A DNA stretch of 7,371 bases, taken from Planctomycetales bacterium. GTDB taxonomy: Bacteria; Planctomycetota; Planctomycetia; Pirellulales; UBA7805. The stretch is taken from positions 1,297 to 8,667 of the forward strand of contig WVZU01000424.1 in assembly GCA_011772275.1 (NCBI GenBank). The letters run 5' to 3'. A model generated the notes under the pieces. That model was given only the letters and a program-made list of their open reading frames with translations. It was not told the DNA's origin and made no database searches. Below are positions 1-5,751 of this stretch, piece by piece (positions within the stretch are counted from its first letter, which is position 1; each line of letters begins with the position of its first letter). The position numbers and the translations under genes were made by a program.

Positions 1-892
1 GCGGGACCAGTTTCTGGAGGGTTTTCAGGAGGTAGATTTTCAGTCGAGCGGCCATTTGGTGGTGGTCACGGTGAGCGCCGCCGAGCGGTTCTTCGATGAT
101 ATCATCCACGGCCCCCAGGGCCTGCAAATCTTTGGCGGATAGTCGCAGTGCGGTGGCGGCCTGTTGGGCATATTCGCCGCTCTTCCAGAGAATCCCGGCA
201 CAGCCTTCCGGGCTGATCACCGAATAGTAGGAATGCTGCAGGATGCCGATCCGGTCGCCGACCCCAATCCCCAGGGCTCCTCCGGACCCGCCTTCCCCGA
301 TGACGACACACAGGATGGGGGTTGGCAGCCGGGACATTTCGTACATGTTTTCGGCGATCACTTGGGCCTGGCCACGTTCTTCCGCCCCGACACCCGGATA
401 AGCGCCTGGGGTGTCGATAAAACAGATGACCGGCAGGCCGTACTTGGCGGCCAGGCGCATCTTGCTGAGCGCCTTGCGGTAGCCTTCCGGGTGCGCACAG
501 CCGAAATAGCATTGCTGGCGTTCTTCCAGTGTCTTGCCTTTCTGGTGGCCGACCAGCAAGACTTTGTACTGGTCCAATTTGGCAAAACCGGTCCGGATCG
601 CTCGATCGTCACCAAAAAACCGGTCCCCATGAAGTTCGACAAATTCGTCAAACATCAGGTTGATGTAGTCGGTGGTCATGGGTCGTTCTTGATGCCGAGC
701 GACCCGCACCGTTTGCCAGGCGTCTAGCTGGGAAAAAATTGTTTTCCGCAATTCGGTCAGCTCGCGGCGCAGCGCGCGTTTTTCTTCCGCTGCCTCGGCA
801 CTGTTGTCCTCGGCGGCCTCCAGCACCGCGAGCTTTTCCTCCAGCTCGTAGATTGGCTTTTCAAAATCAAGTTGTTGGCCAAGCGTTGCCAT
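1..892 (-). CDS. accA: Acetyl-CoA carboxylase carboxyltransferase subunit alpha (3' end beyond window)
   Basis: AccA pairs with AccD to form the carboxyltransferase that moves the carboxyl group from carboxybiotin to acetyl-CoA. This makes malonyl-CoA, the first committed step of fatty acid synthesis, in the cytoplasm. The 297 codons visible start at ATG 892 (MATLGQQLDFEKPIYELEEK) and read open to the left edge. Residues 10-60 are a charged, probably helical N-terminal segment, followed by the crotonase-like carboxyltransferase domain. Family signatures seen are HPEGYRKAL, DTPGAYPGVGAEERGQ (from D160), GEGGSGGALGIGVGD (from about G199) and SVISPEGCAGILWK (S227-C231), then EPLGGAHRD. E. coli AccA has about 319 residues, so only a short C-terminal tail is missing. 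There is no zinc-ribbon (AccD) domain, so this is the separate alpha subunit. It starts 17 nt after the kinase stop and has no strong Shine-Dalgarno (only GGA seven nt upstream), which suggests co-transcription with the kinase. Confidence 0.97.
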   Translation of the reverse strand, partial: MATLGQQLDFEKPIYELEEKLAVLEAAEDNSAEAAEEKRALRRELTELRKTIFSQLDAWQTVRVARHQERPMTTDYINLMFDEFVELHGDRFFGDDRAIRTGFAKLDQYKVLLVGHQKGKTLEERQQCYFGCAHPEGYRKALSKMRLAAKYGLPVICFIDTPGAYPGVGAEERGQAQVIAENMYEMSRLPTPILCVVIGEGGSGGALGIGVGDRIGILQHSYYSVISPEGCAGILWKSGEYAQQAATALRLSAKDLQALGAVDDIIEEPLGGAHRDHHQMAARLKIYLLKTLQKLVP

Positions 893-909
893 GAGTTATC
901 CAGGAAAGG

Positions 910-1767
910 TTAGTTGATAAAAACATGTTCGTTTTTGATCCGCATCAGAACCTCGCTCATCGACTGCGGGCGGTCTTGGGCCTCCTTGGCCAGCATCTCT
1001 TTCACGATTTCTGCAAAAGCATCAGTGACATTCGCGTTGAGCGCTTTTGGCGAGGGGATCGTGGATCGCAAATGTTTGTGCAGCAGGTCCTGTGGGTTTC
1101 CCCCGCTGAAGGGCGGCTTGCCAGAGACTAATTCATAAGCGACGCAGCCAAAACTGTAAATGTCTGAGCATTGATCTTGAGCCTGGTTGCGAATTTGTTC
1201 GGGGGACATGTAGCTGAGCGTGCCTTGGGTCTTGGCCAGGCCATCAATCCAGCGCCCCAGCCACCCCCGCATTTTCCTCGCCAGAGCGAAATCGATCAAC
1301 TTCACATTTCCCTGCTCGGTTATCAGAAAATTATCCGGCTTGACGTCGCGATGGATAATCCCCTGCTGGTGCACATATTCCAGCGCCCTCCCGGCGTTGA
1401 GCAGGATCGGTTCGATCAAGGCCAGGTTGTCGACGCGGGACTCGTGTATCCATTGCTTAAGATTCGGCGCCGCACAAAACTCCATGACAATGTAGGCCAG
1501 CCCGTCCAGCTTATCGAACTCACACATCGCAATGATCGAATCGTGTTGCAACGAGCCGGCGATGGCAAATTCGTGCTTGAGCAGCTTGATGTGCCGGGAT
1601 TGGCCCCGCAAACGAGGCGAGAGGACCTTGAGCACGCAAGGGGTGTTGGAACGGGCATGCCGTGCTTCCCAGATTTCGCAAGCCGACGAATGGGCGATAC
1701 GGCTGACCAGTTGATAAGGCCCCAGCGTATCGCGGGGCGTGTGTTTGTCTTTCCAGACGCGTGCCAT
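910..1767 (-). CDS. Hanks-type serine/threonine protein kinase, single cytoplasmic domain
   Basis: The 285-residue protein is essentially one kinase domain (about residues 18-280) with no membrane segment or sensor domain, so it is probably cytosolic. Visible kinase elements are the ATP-anchoring VLKVL lysine (K47), the helix-C glutamate (E66), the hinge VMEF (94-97), the catalytic loop HRDVKPDN (139-146, D141), the metal-binding DFA (159-161), the activation segment GTLSYMSPE (182-190) and SDIYSFG. Two features are unusual. The P-loop reads IAHSSACEIWEA with none of the usual glycines, and DFG is DFA. All four core catalytic residues remain, so it may still be active. Substrate is unknown; the accA start lies 17 nt beyond its stop. 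ATG 1767 is chosen because an in-frame TGA lies just upstream; a GGGG about 13 nt away is a poor ribosome site. It is preceded by a 124-bp gap after the glycosyltransferase gene. Confidence 0.93.
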   Translation of the reverse strand: MARVWKDKHTPRDTLGPYQLVSRIAHSSACEIWEARHARSNTPCVLKVLSPRLRGQSRHIKLLKHEFAIAGSLQHDSIIAMCEFDKLDGLAYIVMEFCAAPNLKQWIHESRVDNLALIEPILLNAGRALEYVHQQGIIHRDVKPDNFLITEQGNVKLIDFALARKMRGWLGRWIDGLAKTQGTLSYMSPEQIRNQAQDQCSDIYSFGCVAYELVSGKPPFSGGNPQDLLHKHLRSTIPSPKALNANVTDAFAEIVKEMLAKEAQDRPQSMSEVLMRIKNEHVFIN

Positions 1768-1799
1768 CGGACGCAGTGTTCCCCTTCATCAACTGCTGA

Positions 1800-1823
1800 G
1801 CGTCACGACCGCCCTGCGTCACG
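1800..1823. repeat. Direct repeat pair GCGTCACG in the gap upstream of the kinase
   Basis: The octamer GCGTCACG occurs at 1800-1807 and again at 1816-1823, a 16-nt period, inside the 124-bp gap between the glycosyltransferase and kinase genes. This is 33-56 nt upstream of the kinase start, where an operator could sit. No convincing promoter hexamers accompany it; TATCAT on the minus strand (around 1849-1854) has only a poor -35. Two 8-mers can recur by chance, so a regulatory role is only a guess. Confidence 0.25.
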
Positions 1824-1891
1824 CCAATCGATAATCACACCCAACCCTATGATATCAGAGTTTCTCCTGCAGGAAAATAAGAAGAAGGGTT

Positions 1892-3061
1892 TTATTTCCC
1901 GCCCCTGTTTTGCAGCAGCTGGGTGTAGATCTCGCGCAAGCGAGCGGTCATGTGTTCGTGCCGAAATGGGTCTGTGAAACGTCGACGCCCTGCTTCTCCC
2001 ATCCGCTGACGCGTCAGCGGGTCGTCGGCCAGGCGGCAGATGCGGTCGGCCAGCGCGGCGGTATCCCGCGGGGGTACCAGGTAACCGGTGACGTCGTCGA
2101 TCGCGACTTCGCGCGCGCCGTCGATGTCGTAGCTGATAATCGGTCGTCCGGCAATCAGGGCTTGAGGTAGAGCGCGGGCCAAACCCTCGCGCAAGCTGGC
2201 GTGGACCACCATGTCCATGGCACCCATCAATTCGGCCACTCGAGCCGGCGGGACAAGCCCCGTAATCTGGAAATGATTTTCCAAGCCCGCGCGATGTATC
2301 TGACGCTGCACGGCACTTTTCAGCTTGCCGTCGCCCACCAGCAGGAACTGCAGGTGGGGTTGTCGTGGGATGACTTTCCGCGCGGCCTGAATGACGTCCG
2401 TGTGGCCTTTGAGGTGGAAGAGTCGAGCGACCTTGCCGACGACGATGTCGTCTGCCGCATAGCCCAGTTCGGTTCGCACGGCCTGTCGGCTTTGCCAGGC
2501 ATTCAAGAAGGGTTCGACATCCATTCCGCTGTAGACAGTGGTGAATTTTTCGCGTGGCGCGACGCGCGCGTCAACCATCAAGTCGGTCATGGCGTCCGCC
2601 ACACTGATCAGATGGTGACAGTGCCGGGCGGCGGCGGACTCACAGCGGCGGAAGAGGGCGCGGACCACCGCCGGCTGATATCGATGGAACGGCGCGCCGT
2701 GAACCGTGTGAACGATCGCCGGCACGCCCAACGACCAGGCCGCATAGCGGCCCAGAATTCCTCCCTTGGCACTGTGCGTATGCACGACGTCCGGGCGAAA
2801 CTCGCGCAATGTGCGACGTATCTCGCCGTACGCTTTGCCGTCGCGCCAGGGGTGAATCGCGCGGCGGAGGTTGTCGATCAGGTGGAGAGGAATACCGGCC
2901 TGAGCAGCCTCTTGGATCAAGCTGCCTTCCGGCCCGCGGGCCGGCCCGGTGATCAGGAGCACCTGGTCGCCATATTCGTGCTGCAGGTCGCGGCAACAGA
3001 GGAGGGTATTTTCTTGGGCCCCGCCGAGTATCAGGCGGGTGATGACGTGGGCGATTCGCAT
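1892..3061 (-). CDS. GT4-family (GT-B fold) glycosyltransferase
   Basis: This 389-residue protein has the two-domain GT-B layout of retaining GT4 enzymes, which transfer a sugar from a nucleotide-sugar to a glycan, lipid or small-molecule acceptor. N-terminal acceptor domain: MRIAHVITRLILGGAQEN with the glycine loop at G13-G14, and HTHSAKGGILGR (94-105). C-terminal donor domain: VYSGMD, VGKVARLFHLKGH, FLLVGDGKLK, then REGLARALPQALIAGRPII and SYDIDGAREV. The conserved EX7E is present as E292 with Q300 at the second position. No signal peptide or transmembrane helix is seen, so it probably works at the inner face of the membrane. Donor and acceptor cannot be inferred, and no other cell-envelope glycan genes lie nearby. 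ATG 3061 fits the family N-terminus and overlaps the end of truA by 31 nt; no strong Shine-Dalgarno precedes it, so translation is likely coupled to truA. Confidence 0.92.
   Translation of the reverse strand: MRIAHVITRLILGGAQENTLLCCRDLQHEYGDQVLLITGPARGPEGSLIQEAAQAGIPLHLIDNLRRAIHPWRDGKAYGEIRRTLREFRPDVVHTHSAKGGILGRYAAWSLGVPAIVHTVHGAPFHRYQPAVVRALFRRCESAAARHCHHLISVADAMTDLMVDARVAPREKFTTVYSGMDVEPFLNAWQSRQAVRTELGYAADDIVVGKVARLFHLKGHTDVIQAARKVIPRQPHLQFLLVGDGKLKSAVQRQIHRAGLENHFQITGLVPPARVAELMGAMDMVVHASLREGLARALPQALIAGRPIISYDIDGAREVAIDDVTGYLVPPRDTAALADRICRLADDPLTRQRMGEAGRRRFTDPFRHEHMTARLREIYTQLLQNRGGK
2003..2020. repeat. Perfect 18-bp palindrome within the glycosyltransferase gene
   Basis: CCGCTGACGCGTCAGCGG equals its own reverse complement. 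It lies in the coding sequence, where the minus strand reads as residues PLTRQR near the C-terminus. It shares the core GCGTCA with the two direct repeats about 190 bp away, upstream of the kinase. The palindrome is seen directly; any binding function is speculative, since GC-rich coding DNA makes such strings fairly often. Confidence 0.3.
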
Positions 3062-3807
3062 GAGTTACCGTAATCGACCTTGACCAGAAATAGCCCCTCC
3101 GGCGGCGCGGTGGCCCCCCCTGCCGAGCGGTTTTTGGCCGCCAGCACTTGGCTTGGGTACGTGTCCGCTTCCGCGCCACGCCCCACCTCGACCAGCGTGC
3201 CCACGATCGCTCGCACCATATTGTACAAAAAACCGTCCGCCTCAATCTCGATTTGCAGCTTGCCGTCCTCCCGCCGGCAGACTTCCAGAAGGTAAACGGT
3301 GCGGATGGTCGTCTGCCGCGGCGCCCCGCGGGATTCATAGCTGCAAAAATCGTGCTGGCCGACCAGCCCCCGGGCGGCCCGCTGCATGGCGCCTTCATCC
3401 AGTCGTTGGGAAAATTGCCAGCAGTATCGACGAGCGAACACGTCGCGGATCGGCGCGTCGTTGATGACATAGCGATATCGTTTTCGCTGAGCATCGCGGA
3501 TGGCATGAAAACCTGCCGGCGCTTCACAAACTTCGCGGACGACAATGTCATCAGGCAGGACGGCATTCAGTCCCTTTTGCAGGACCTCCGGGGGCAACTG
3601 GCTGTGGGTGGTCAAGCCGACCACCTGCCCCAGCGCATGGACACCGGCGTCGGTACGGCCGCTGGCCGTGACGCGAATCGTTTCGCCAGTAATTTTCTGC
3701 AAGGCAGTTTCCAGCACCCCCTGCACCGTCAGACGATCGGGTTGCAACTGCCACCCGGCGTAGGCGGTGCCATCGTAGGCGAGCGTGATCTTTAGGGAAT
3801 GCTTCAA
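3031..3807 (-). CDS. truA: tRNA pseudouridine(38-40) synthase TruA
   Basis: TruA isomerises uridines 38-40 in the anticodon stem-loop of many tRNAs to pseudouridine. The 258 residues match the usual family length and cover the whole domain. The N-terminus is LKITLAYDGTAYAGWQ, and the catalytic motif ASGRTDAGVHALGQV carries the nucleophilic aspartate D53. Further motifs are RYRYVI, FARRYCW, HDFCSYESRG, the C-terminal DGFLYNMVRAIVGTLVEVG and PPEGLFLVKVDY. The start is TTG at 3807, giving MKHSLKITLAYDG, the expected family start; no ATG lies close enough. The TTG overlaps the asd stop in the string TTGA (3807-3804), the classic termination-reinitiation arrangement, and there is no clear Shine-Dalgarno of its own. 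The last 31 nt overlap the glycosyltransferase start. The minus-strand G7 run (3114-3120) reads in frame and the downstream motif is intact, so there is no sign of a frameshift. Confidence 0.96.
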   Translation of the reverse strand: MKHSLKITLAYDGTAYAGWQLQPDRLTVQGVLETALQKITGETIRVTASGRTDAGVHALGQVVGLTTHSQLPPEVLQKGLNAVLPDDIVVREVCEAPAGFHAIRDAQRKRYRYVINDAPIRDVFARRYCWQFSQRLDEGAMQRAARGLVGQHDFCSYESRGAPRQTTIRTVYLLEVCRREDGKLQIEIEADGFLYNMVRAIVGTLVEVGRGAEADTYPSQVLAAKNRSAGGATAPPEGLFLVKVDYGNSCESPTSSPA

Positions 3808-4820
3808 ACGGCTGCCGTTTTTAACTGGACCAGCAATTCGGCAATCTGCACGGCATTTGTCGCGGCGCCTTTGCGTAAATTATCACTGACGCACCAGAAC
3901 GCCAGGCCGTTGGGCGAGGAAAGGTCCTCGCGAATGCGGCCGATGAACACTTCGTCGTTGTCATTGCAGTCCCGCGGCATGGGATAGGCGCCCGTGGCCA
4001 GGTCGTCTTTGACCACGACACCCGGTTGCGCTGCGAATAAACGTCGCGCCTCGTCAACGGTCACCTTGCGTTCCGTCTCGACCAGCATGCTTTCACTGTG
4101 ACAATTCGTGACCGGTACTCGGACACAGGTCGGGCAGACTTGTATGCTGTCGTCTTCAAAGATCTTTTGGGTCTCGTAGACCATCTTCATCTCTTCCGAC
4201 GTATAGCCCTGGTATTTATCCGAGCCGATTTGAGGGATCAGGTTGTAGGCGATCGGATGAGCAAACGTTTCGTATTCATAATCTTGGCCGCTAATGTGCG
4301 CTCGGGTTCCACCATTTAAATCCCGGCTGCCCGCCAGTCCAGCGCCGCTGGTTGCCTGGTACGTGCTGACAATCACCCGCCGCACGCGGGCCGCATCATG
4401 CAGCGGCTTGAGTGCCATGACCATCTGCGTGGTCGAACAGTTGGGGCTGGCAATGATCCCCTGGTGCCGCTGGACAGCTTCCGGGTTGACTTCGGGAACG
4501 ACAAGCGGCACTTCTGGCTTCATCCGCCAGTAGCCACTTTCGTCCACGACCACGCAACCATGTTTCACGGCCCATGGTGCGAACTGAGCCGCCACGTCGT
4601 CCGGCGTGCTGGCAATGGCGAGGTCTATCCCGGCAAACACCTCAGGCGTCAGCAGCTCGACCCGATGCGACTCCCCCCGGAAATCGACCGTATTTCCCGC
4701 CGAACGCTGGGAAGCCAGGAATTTGATCGTTTTGAAAGGAAAGTTCCGTTCCTGCAAAAGCCGTCGGATGATTCCTCCCACGGCACCTGTAGCACCAACC
4801 ACTGCGATGTTTTCGAACAC
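3804..4820 (-). CDS. asd: Aspartate-semialdehyde dehydrogenase
   Basis: Asd reduces L-aspartyl-4-phosphate to aspartate 4-semialdehyde with NADPH. This is the branch-point precursor of diaminopimelate/lysine, threonine and methionine. Numbering from GTG 4820 gives 338 residues, the usual size. Motifs are the dinucleotide loop VVGATGAVG (residues 7-15), STPDDVA, VVDESGYWRM, the catalytic cysteine in SPNCSTTQM (C128), STYQATSGAG, the active-site region VTNCHSES, and the C-terminal NLRKGAATNAVQIAEL. An upstream GTG at 4856 would add 12 residues (VDKSPPGFGEKQ). I prefer 4820 because the product then starts MFENIAVVG, as expected for the family. GGAG also sits 8 nt before it, whereas 4856 has no Shine-Dalgarno and is next to a hairpin. 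A promoter lies at 4897-4926. The stop overlaps the truA start by 4 nt, making asd the probable first gene of the asd-truA-glycosyltransferase unit. Confidence 0.96.
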   Translation of the reverse strand: MFENIAVVGATGAVGGIIRRLLQERNFPFKTIKFLASQRSAGNTVDFRGESHRVELLTPEVFAGIDLAIASTPDDVAAQFAPWAVKHGCVVVDESGYWRMKPEVPLVVPEVNPEAVQRHQGIIASPNCSTTQMVMALKPLHDAARVRRVIVSTYQATSGAGLAGSRDLNGGTRAHISGQDYEYETFAHPIAYNLIPQIGSDKYQGYTSEEMKMVYETQKIFEDDSIQVCPTCVRVPVTNCHSESMLVETERKVTVDEARRLFAAQPGVVVKDDLATGAYPMPRDCNDNDEVFIGRIREDLSSPNGLAFWCVSDNLRKGAATNAVQIAELLVQLKTAAV

Positions 4821-4828
4821 TTGTTTTT

Positions 4829-4832
4829 CTCC
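4829..4832 (-). promoter_or_regulatory. Shine-Dalgarno GGAG deciding the asd start
   Basis: On the minus strand GGAG is followed by an 8-nt spacer (AAAAACAA) and then GTG at 4820. It is one of the few convincing ribosome sites in the window and argues for GTG 4820 over the upstream GTG 4856. Confidence 0.7.
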
Positions 4833-4859
4833 AAAGCCAGGCGGCGATTTATCCACGAT

Positions 4860-4876
4860 TCGGCCAAGATGGCCGA
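4860..4876 (-). promoter_or_regulatory. Inverted repeat in the asd leader (hairpin or operator)
   Basis: The arms TCGGCCA and TGGCCGA pair perfectly over 7 bp around a 3-nt loop. The element lies about 15-31 nt after the predicted transcription start of the asd promoter and 40 nt before the chosen GTG. It could be a leader hairpin or a dyad operator for a repressor. It is not a terminator, because no T run follows on either strand. The structure is seen directly; its role is inferred. Confidence 0.45.
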
Positions 4877-4896
4877 CACAGCAACTGTCCCGGATC

Positions 4897-4926
4897 AGTA
4901 TACGCCGGACGGGCGCCTGATTTCAA
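4897..4926 (-). promoter_or_regulatory. Predicted sigma70-type promoter for asd (and downstream genes)
   Basis: Read on the minus strand, -35 TTGAAA (4926-4921) and -10 TATACT (4902-4897) are separated by 18 nt. They match the consensus at 5 of 6 and 5 of 6 positions. The site is wholly inside the 130-bp gap between the membrane-protein gene and asd. The predicted start of transcription is near 4890, giving a leader of about 70 nt to GTG 4820. It is the best promoter match I found in the window. Confidence 0.65.
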
Positions 4927-4950
4927 CGCAGGGCCACGGGGCGTTCTCCC

Positions 4951-5610
4951 TCAGGTTTCCAGGCCCCGCGCAAGCCGCTCGTCATGCACCCGCTTCATGA
5001 TGCGCTGGATCAACATTTGATTATCCACCAGCCGCAGCCACAAGACGAAAAAACAGATACTGACCAGTACCAATCCGGTCAGCGCAGCGGCCAGATGCGG
5101 AGTGACCCAGGCGCCTGAATTGGCCAGGCCGGTCGCCGGATCGGACCGGGCGCCCAAGGCGCTGACGGCCACGGCCGTCAATATGGCGGTCAAAGCCCAG
5201 GGAAATGAGCGCCCTTTCAAGGCCTGGCTCTCGCGCAGCAACTCATCCTCCAGGGCATAAGTCTCGACCACTTCGCGGCACCAACGACCGGTGCCAATGA
5301 AATACGTCACCGCAATACTGGCAACCAGCACGATTCCCAACGTGGCCGCTACGCCGGTCAGCAGATGGACCGACGCGCGCGACTGTTGGTCGCGCAACTG
5401 CTGTAACGCGGCGTCCCGTGCCTGCACAGCCTGGTTCAGCTGCCCTGCCCCCGCGTGTGGCGAATTTTCCAGCCCGTCGATGCGCTGCTGGGCGGTTTGT
5501 ACCTCCTCTACCAACGCGTTCTTGTGCAGGCTCAAACCCAATACCGCCGCCGTGGCCATCAATAGGATCGAGCCGATCGACAGGCTGGCAAAAATACGAG
5601 ACACGTGCAA
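4951..5610 (-). CDS. Hypothetical membrane protein with four TM helices and a coiled-coil loop
   Basis: I do not recognise a named family. The 219 residues contain four hydrophobic segments: about 6-28, 82-105, 136-153 and 172-194. Between helices 1 and 2, residues 33-78 are rich in Q, A, E, D and R with heptad-like spacing (for example AVQARDAALQQLRDQQ) and probably form a coiled coil. The 106-135 loop and the C-terminal tail (LIQRIMKRVHDERLARG) are basic, so both should face the cytoplasm, placing the coiled coil on the outside. No catalytic motif is visible. The start is TTG 5610 or GTG 5604 (two codons later, starting at V3); neither has a Shine-Dalgarno, and later ATGs would cut into helix 1. 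A promoter candidate lies 48-76 nt upstream of TTG 5610. It is transcribed divergently from pdxA. asd follows after 130 bp with its own promoter, so it is probably not strictly in the same operon. Confidence 0.8.
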   Translation of the reverse strand: MHVSRIFASLSIGSILLMATAAVLGLSLHKNALVEEVQTAQQRIDGLENSPHAGAGQLNQAVQARDAALQQLRDQQSRASVHLLTGVAATLGIVLVASIAVTYFIGTGRWCREVVETYALEDELLRESQALKGRSFPWALTAILTAVAVSALGARSDPATGLANSGAWVTPHLAAALTGLVLVSICFFVLWLRLVDNQMLIQRIMKRVHDERLARGLET

Positions 5611-5653
5611 ACGAGGCGGTCAGGGGGTTGCGGGCAGGAGGACGGATCGAACG

Positions 5654-5662
5654 TGCTATTAT
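5654..5662 (+). promoter_or_regulatory. Possible extended -10 promoter for pdxA
   Basis: TGCTATTAT matches the extended -10 form TGnTATAAT with 5 of 6 hexamer positions. No good -35 is found at 16-18 nt upstream, which extended -10 promoters can tolerate. The predicted start near 5669 leaves a leader of about 80 nt to pdxA. The same AT box is the -10 of the opposing promoter. Confidence 0.4.
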
Positions 5663-5686
5663 CAGTGGCGACAGAAGAGGCAGCAA
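5658..5686 (-). promoter_or_regulatory. Predicted promoter for the 4-TM membrane protein gene
   Basis: On the minus strand TTGCTG (5686-5681) and GATAAT (5663-5658) are separated by exactly 17 nt. Transcription would start near 5651, about 40 nt before the TTG start. The -10 overlaps the plus-strand extended -10 on the other strand. Confidence 0.5.
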
Positions 5687-5751
5687 GGTACCGGCGAGTC
5701 TGTGGATAGCAGGACGAGGTGTACCGAGCGGCTTGCGGGGTTAAAATAAAG

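Noticed and set aside
164..727. 187-codon plus-strand frame opposite accA
   Set aside because: The minus strand reads full AccA signatures through this region, so this is an antisense shadow.
1171..1977. 268-codon plus-strand open frame antisense to the kinase and gap
   Set aside because: It lies opposite intact kinase motifs (HRDVKPDN, SPEQ) and has no motif or ribosome site of its own.
2201..3073. 290-codon plus-strand open frame antisense to the glycosyltransferase
   Set aside because: It mirrors a high-GC gene whose GT4 motifs are clear on the minus strand. The translation has no recognisable domain and shows biased composition, so it is a shadow frame.
3114..3120. C7 tract in truA as a possible frameshift site
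   Set aside because: Reading straight through gives the intact TruA C-terminal motif PPEGLFLVKVDY, so no frame change is needed.
2640..3566. 308-codon minus-strand frame across truA and the glycosyltransferase
   Set aside because: It is Arg/Pro/Ser-rich with no domain, and the other frame encodes complete TruA and GT4 N-terminal motifs.
4860..4876. Hairpin read as an intrinsic terminator of the membrane-protein gene
   Set aside because: The stem is GC-rich but no U run follows on the minus strand, and it lies downstream of the predicted asd transcription start.
5163..5180. Inverted repeat TGACGGCC-AC-GGCCGTCA inside the membrane-protein gene
   Set aside because: It falls on repetitive Ala/Val codons (LTAVAVSA) of helix 3 and has no T run. 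Codon repetition explains it, and it is too far inside the gene for a terminator or operator.
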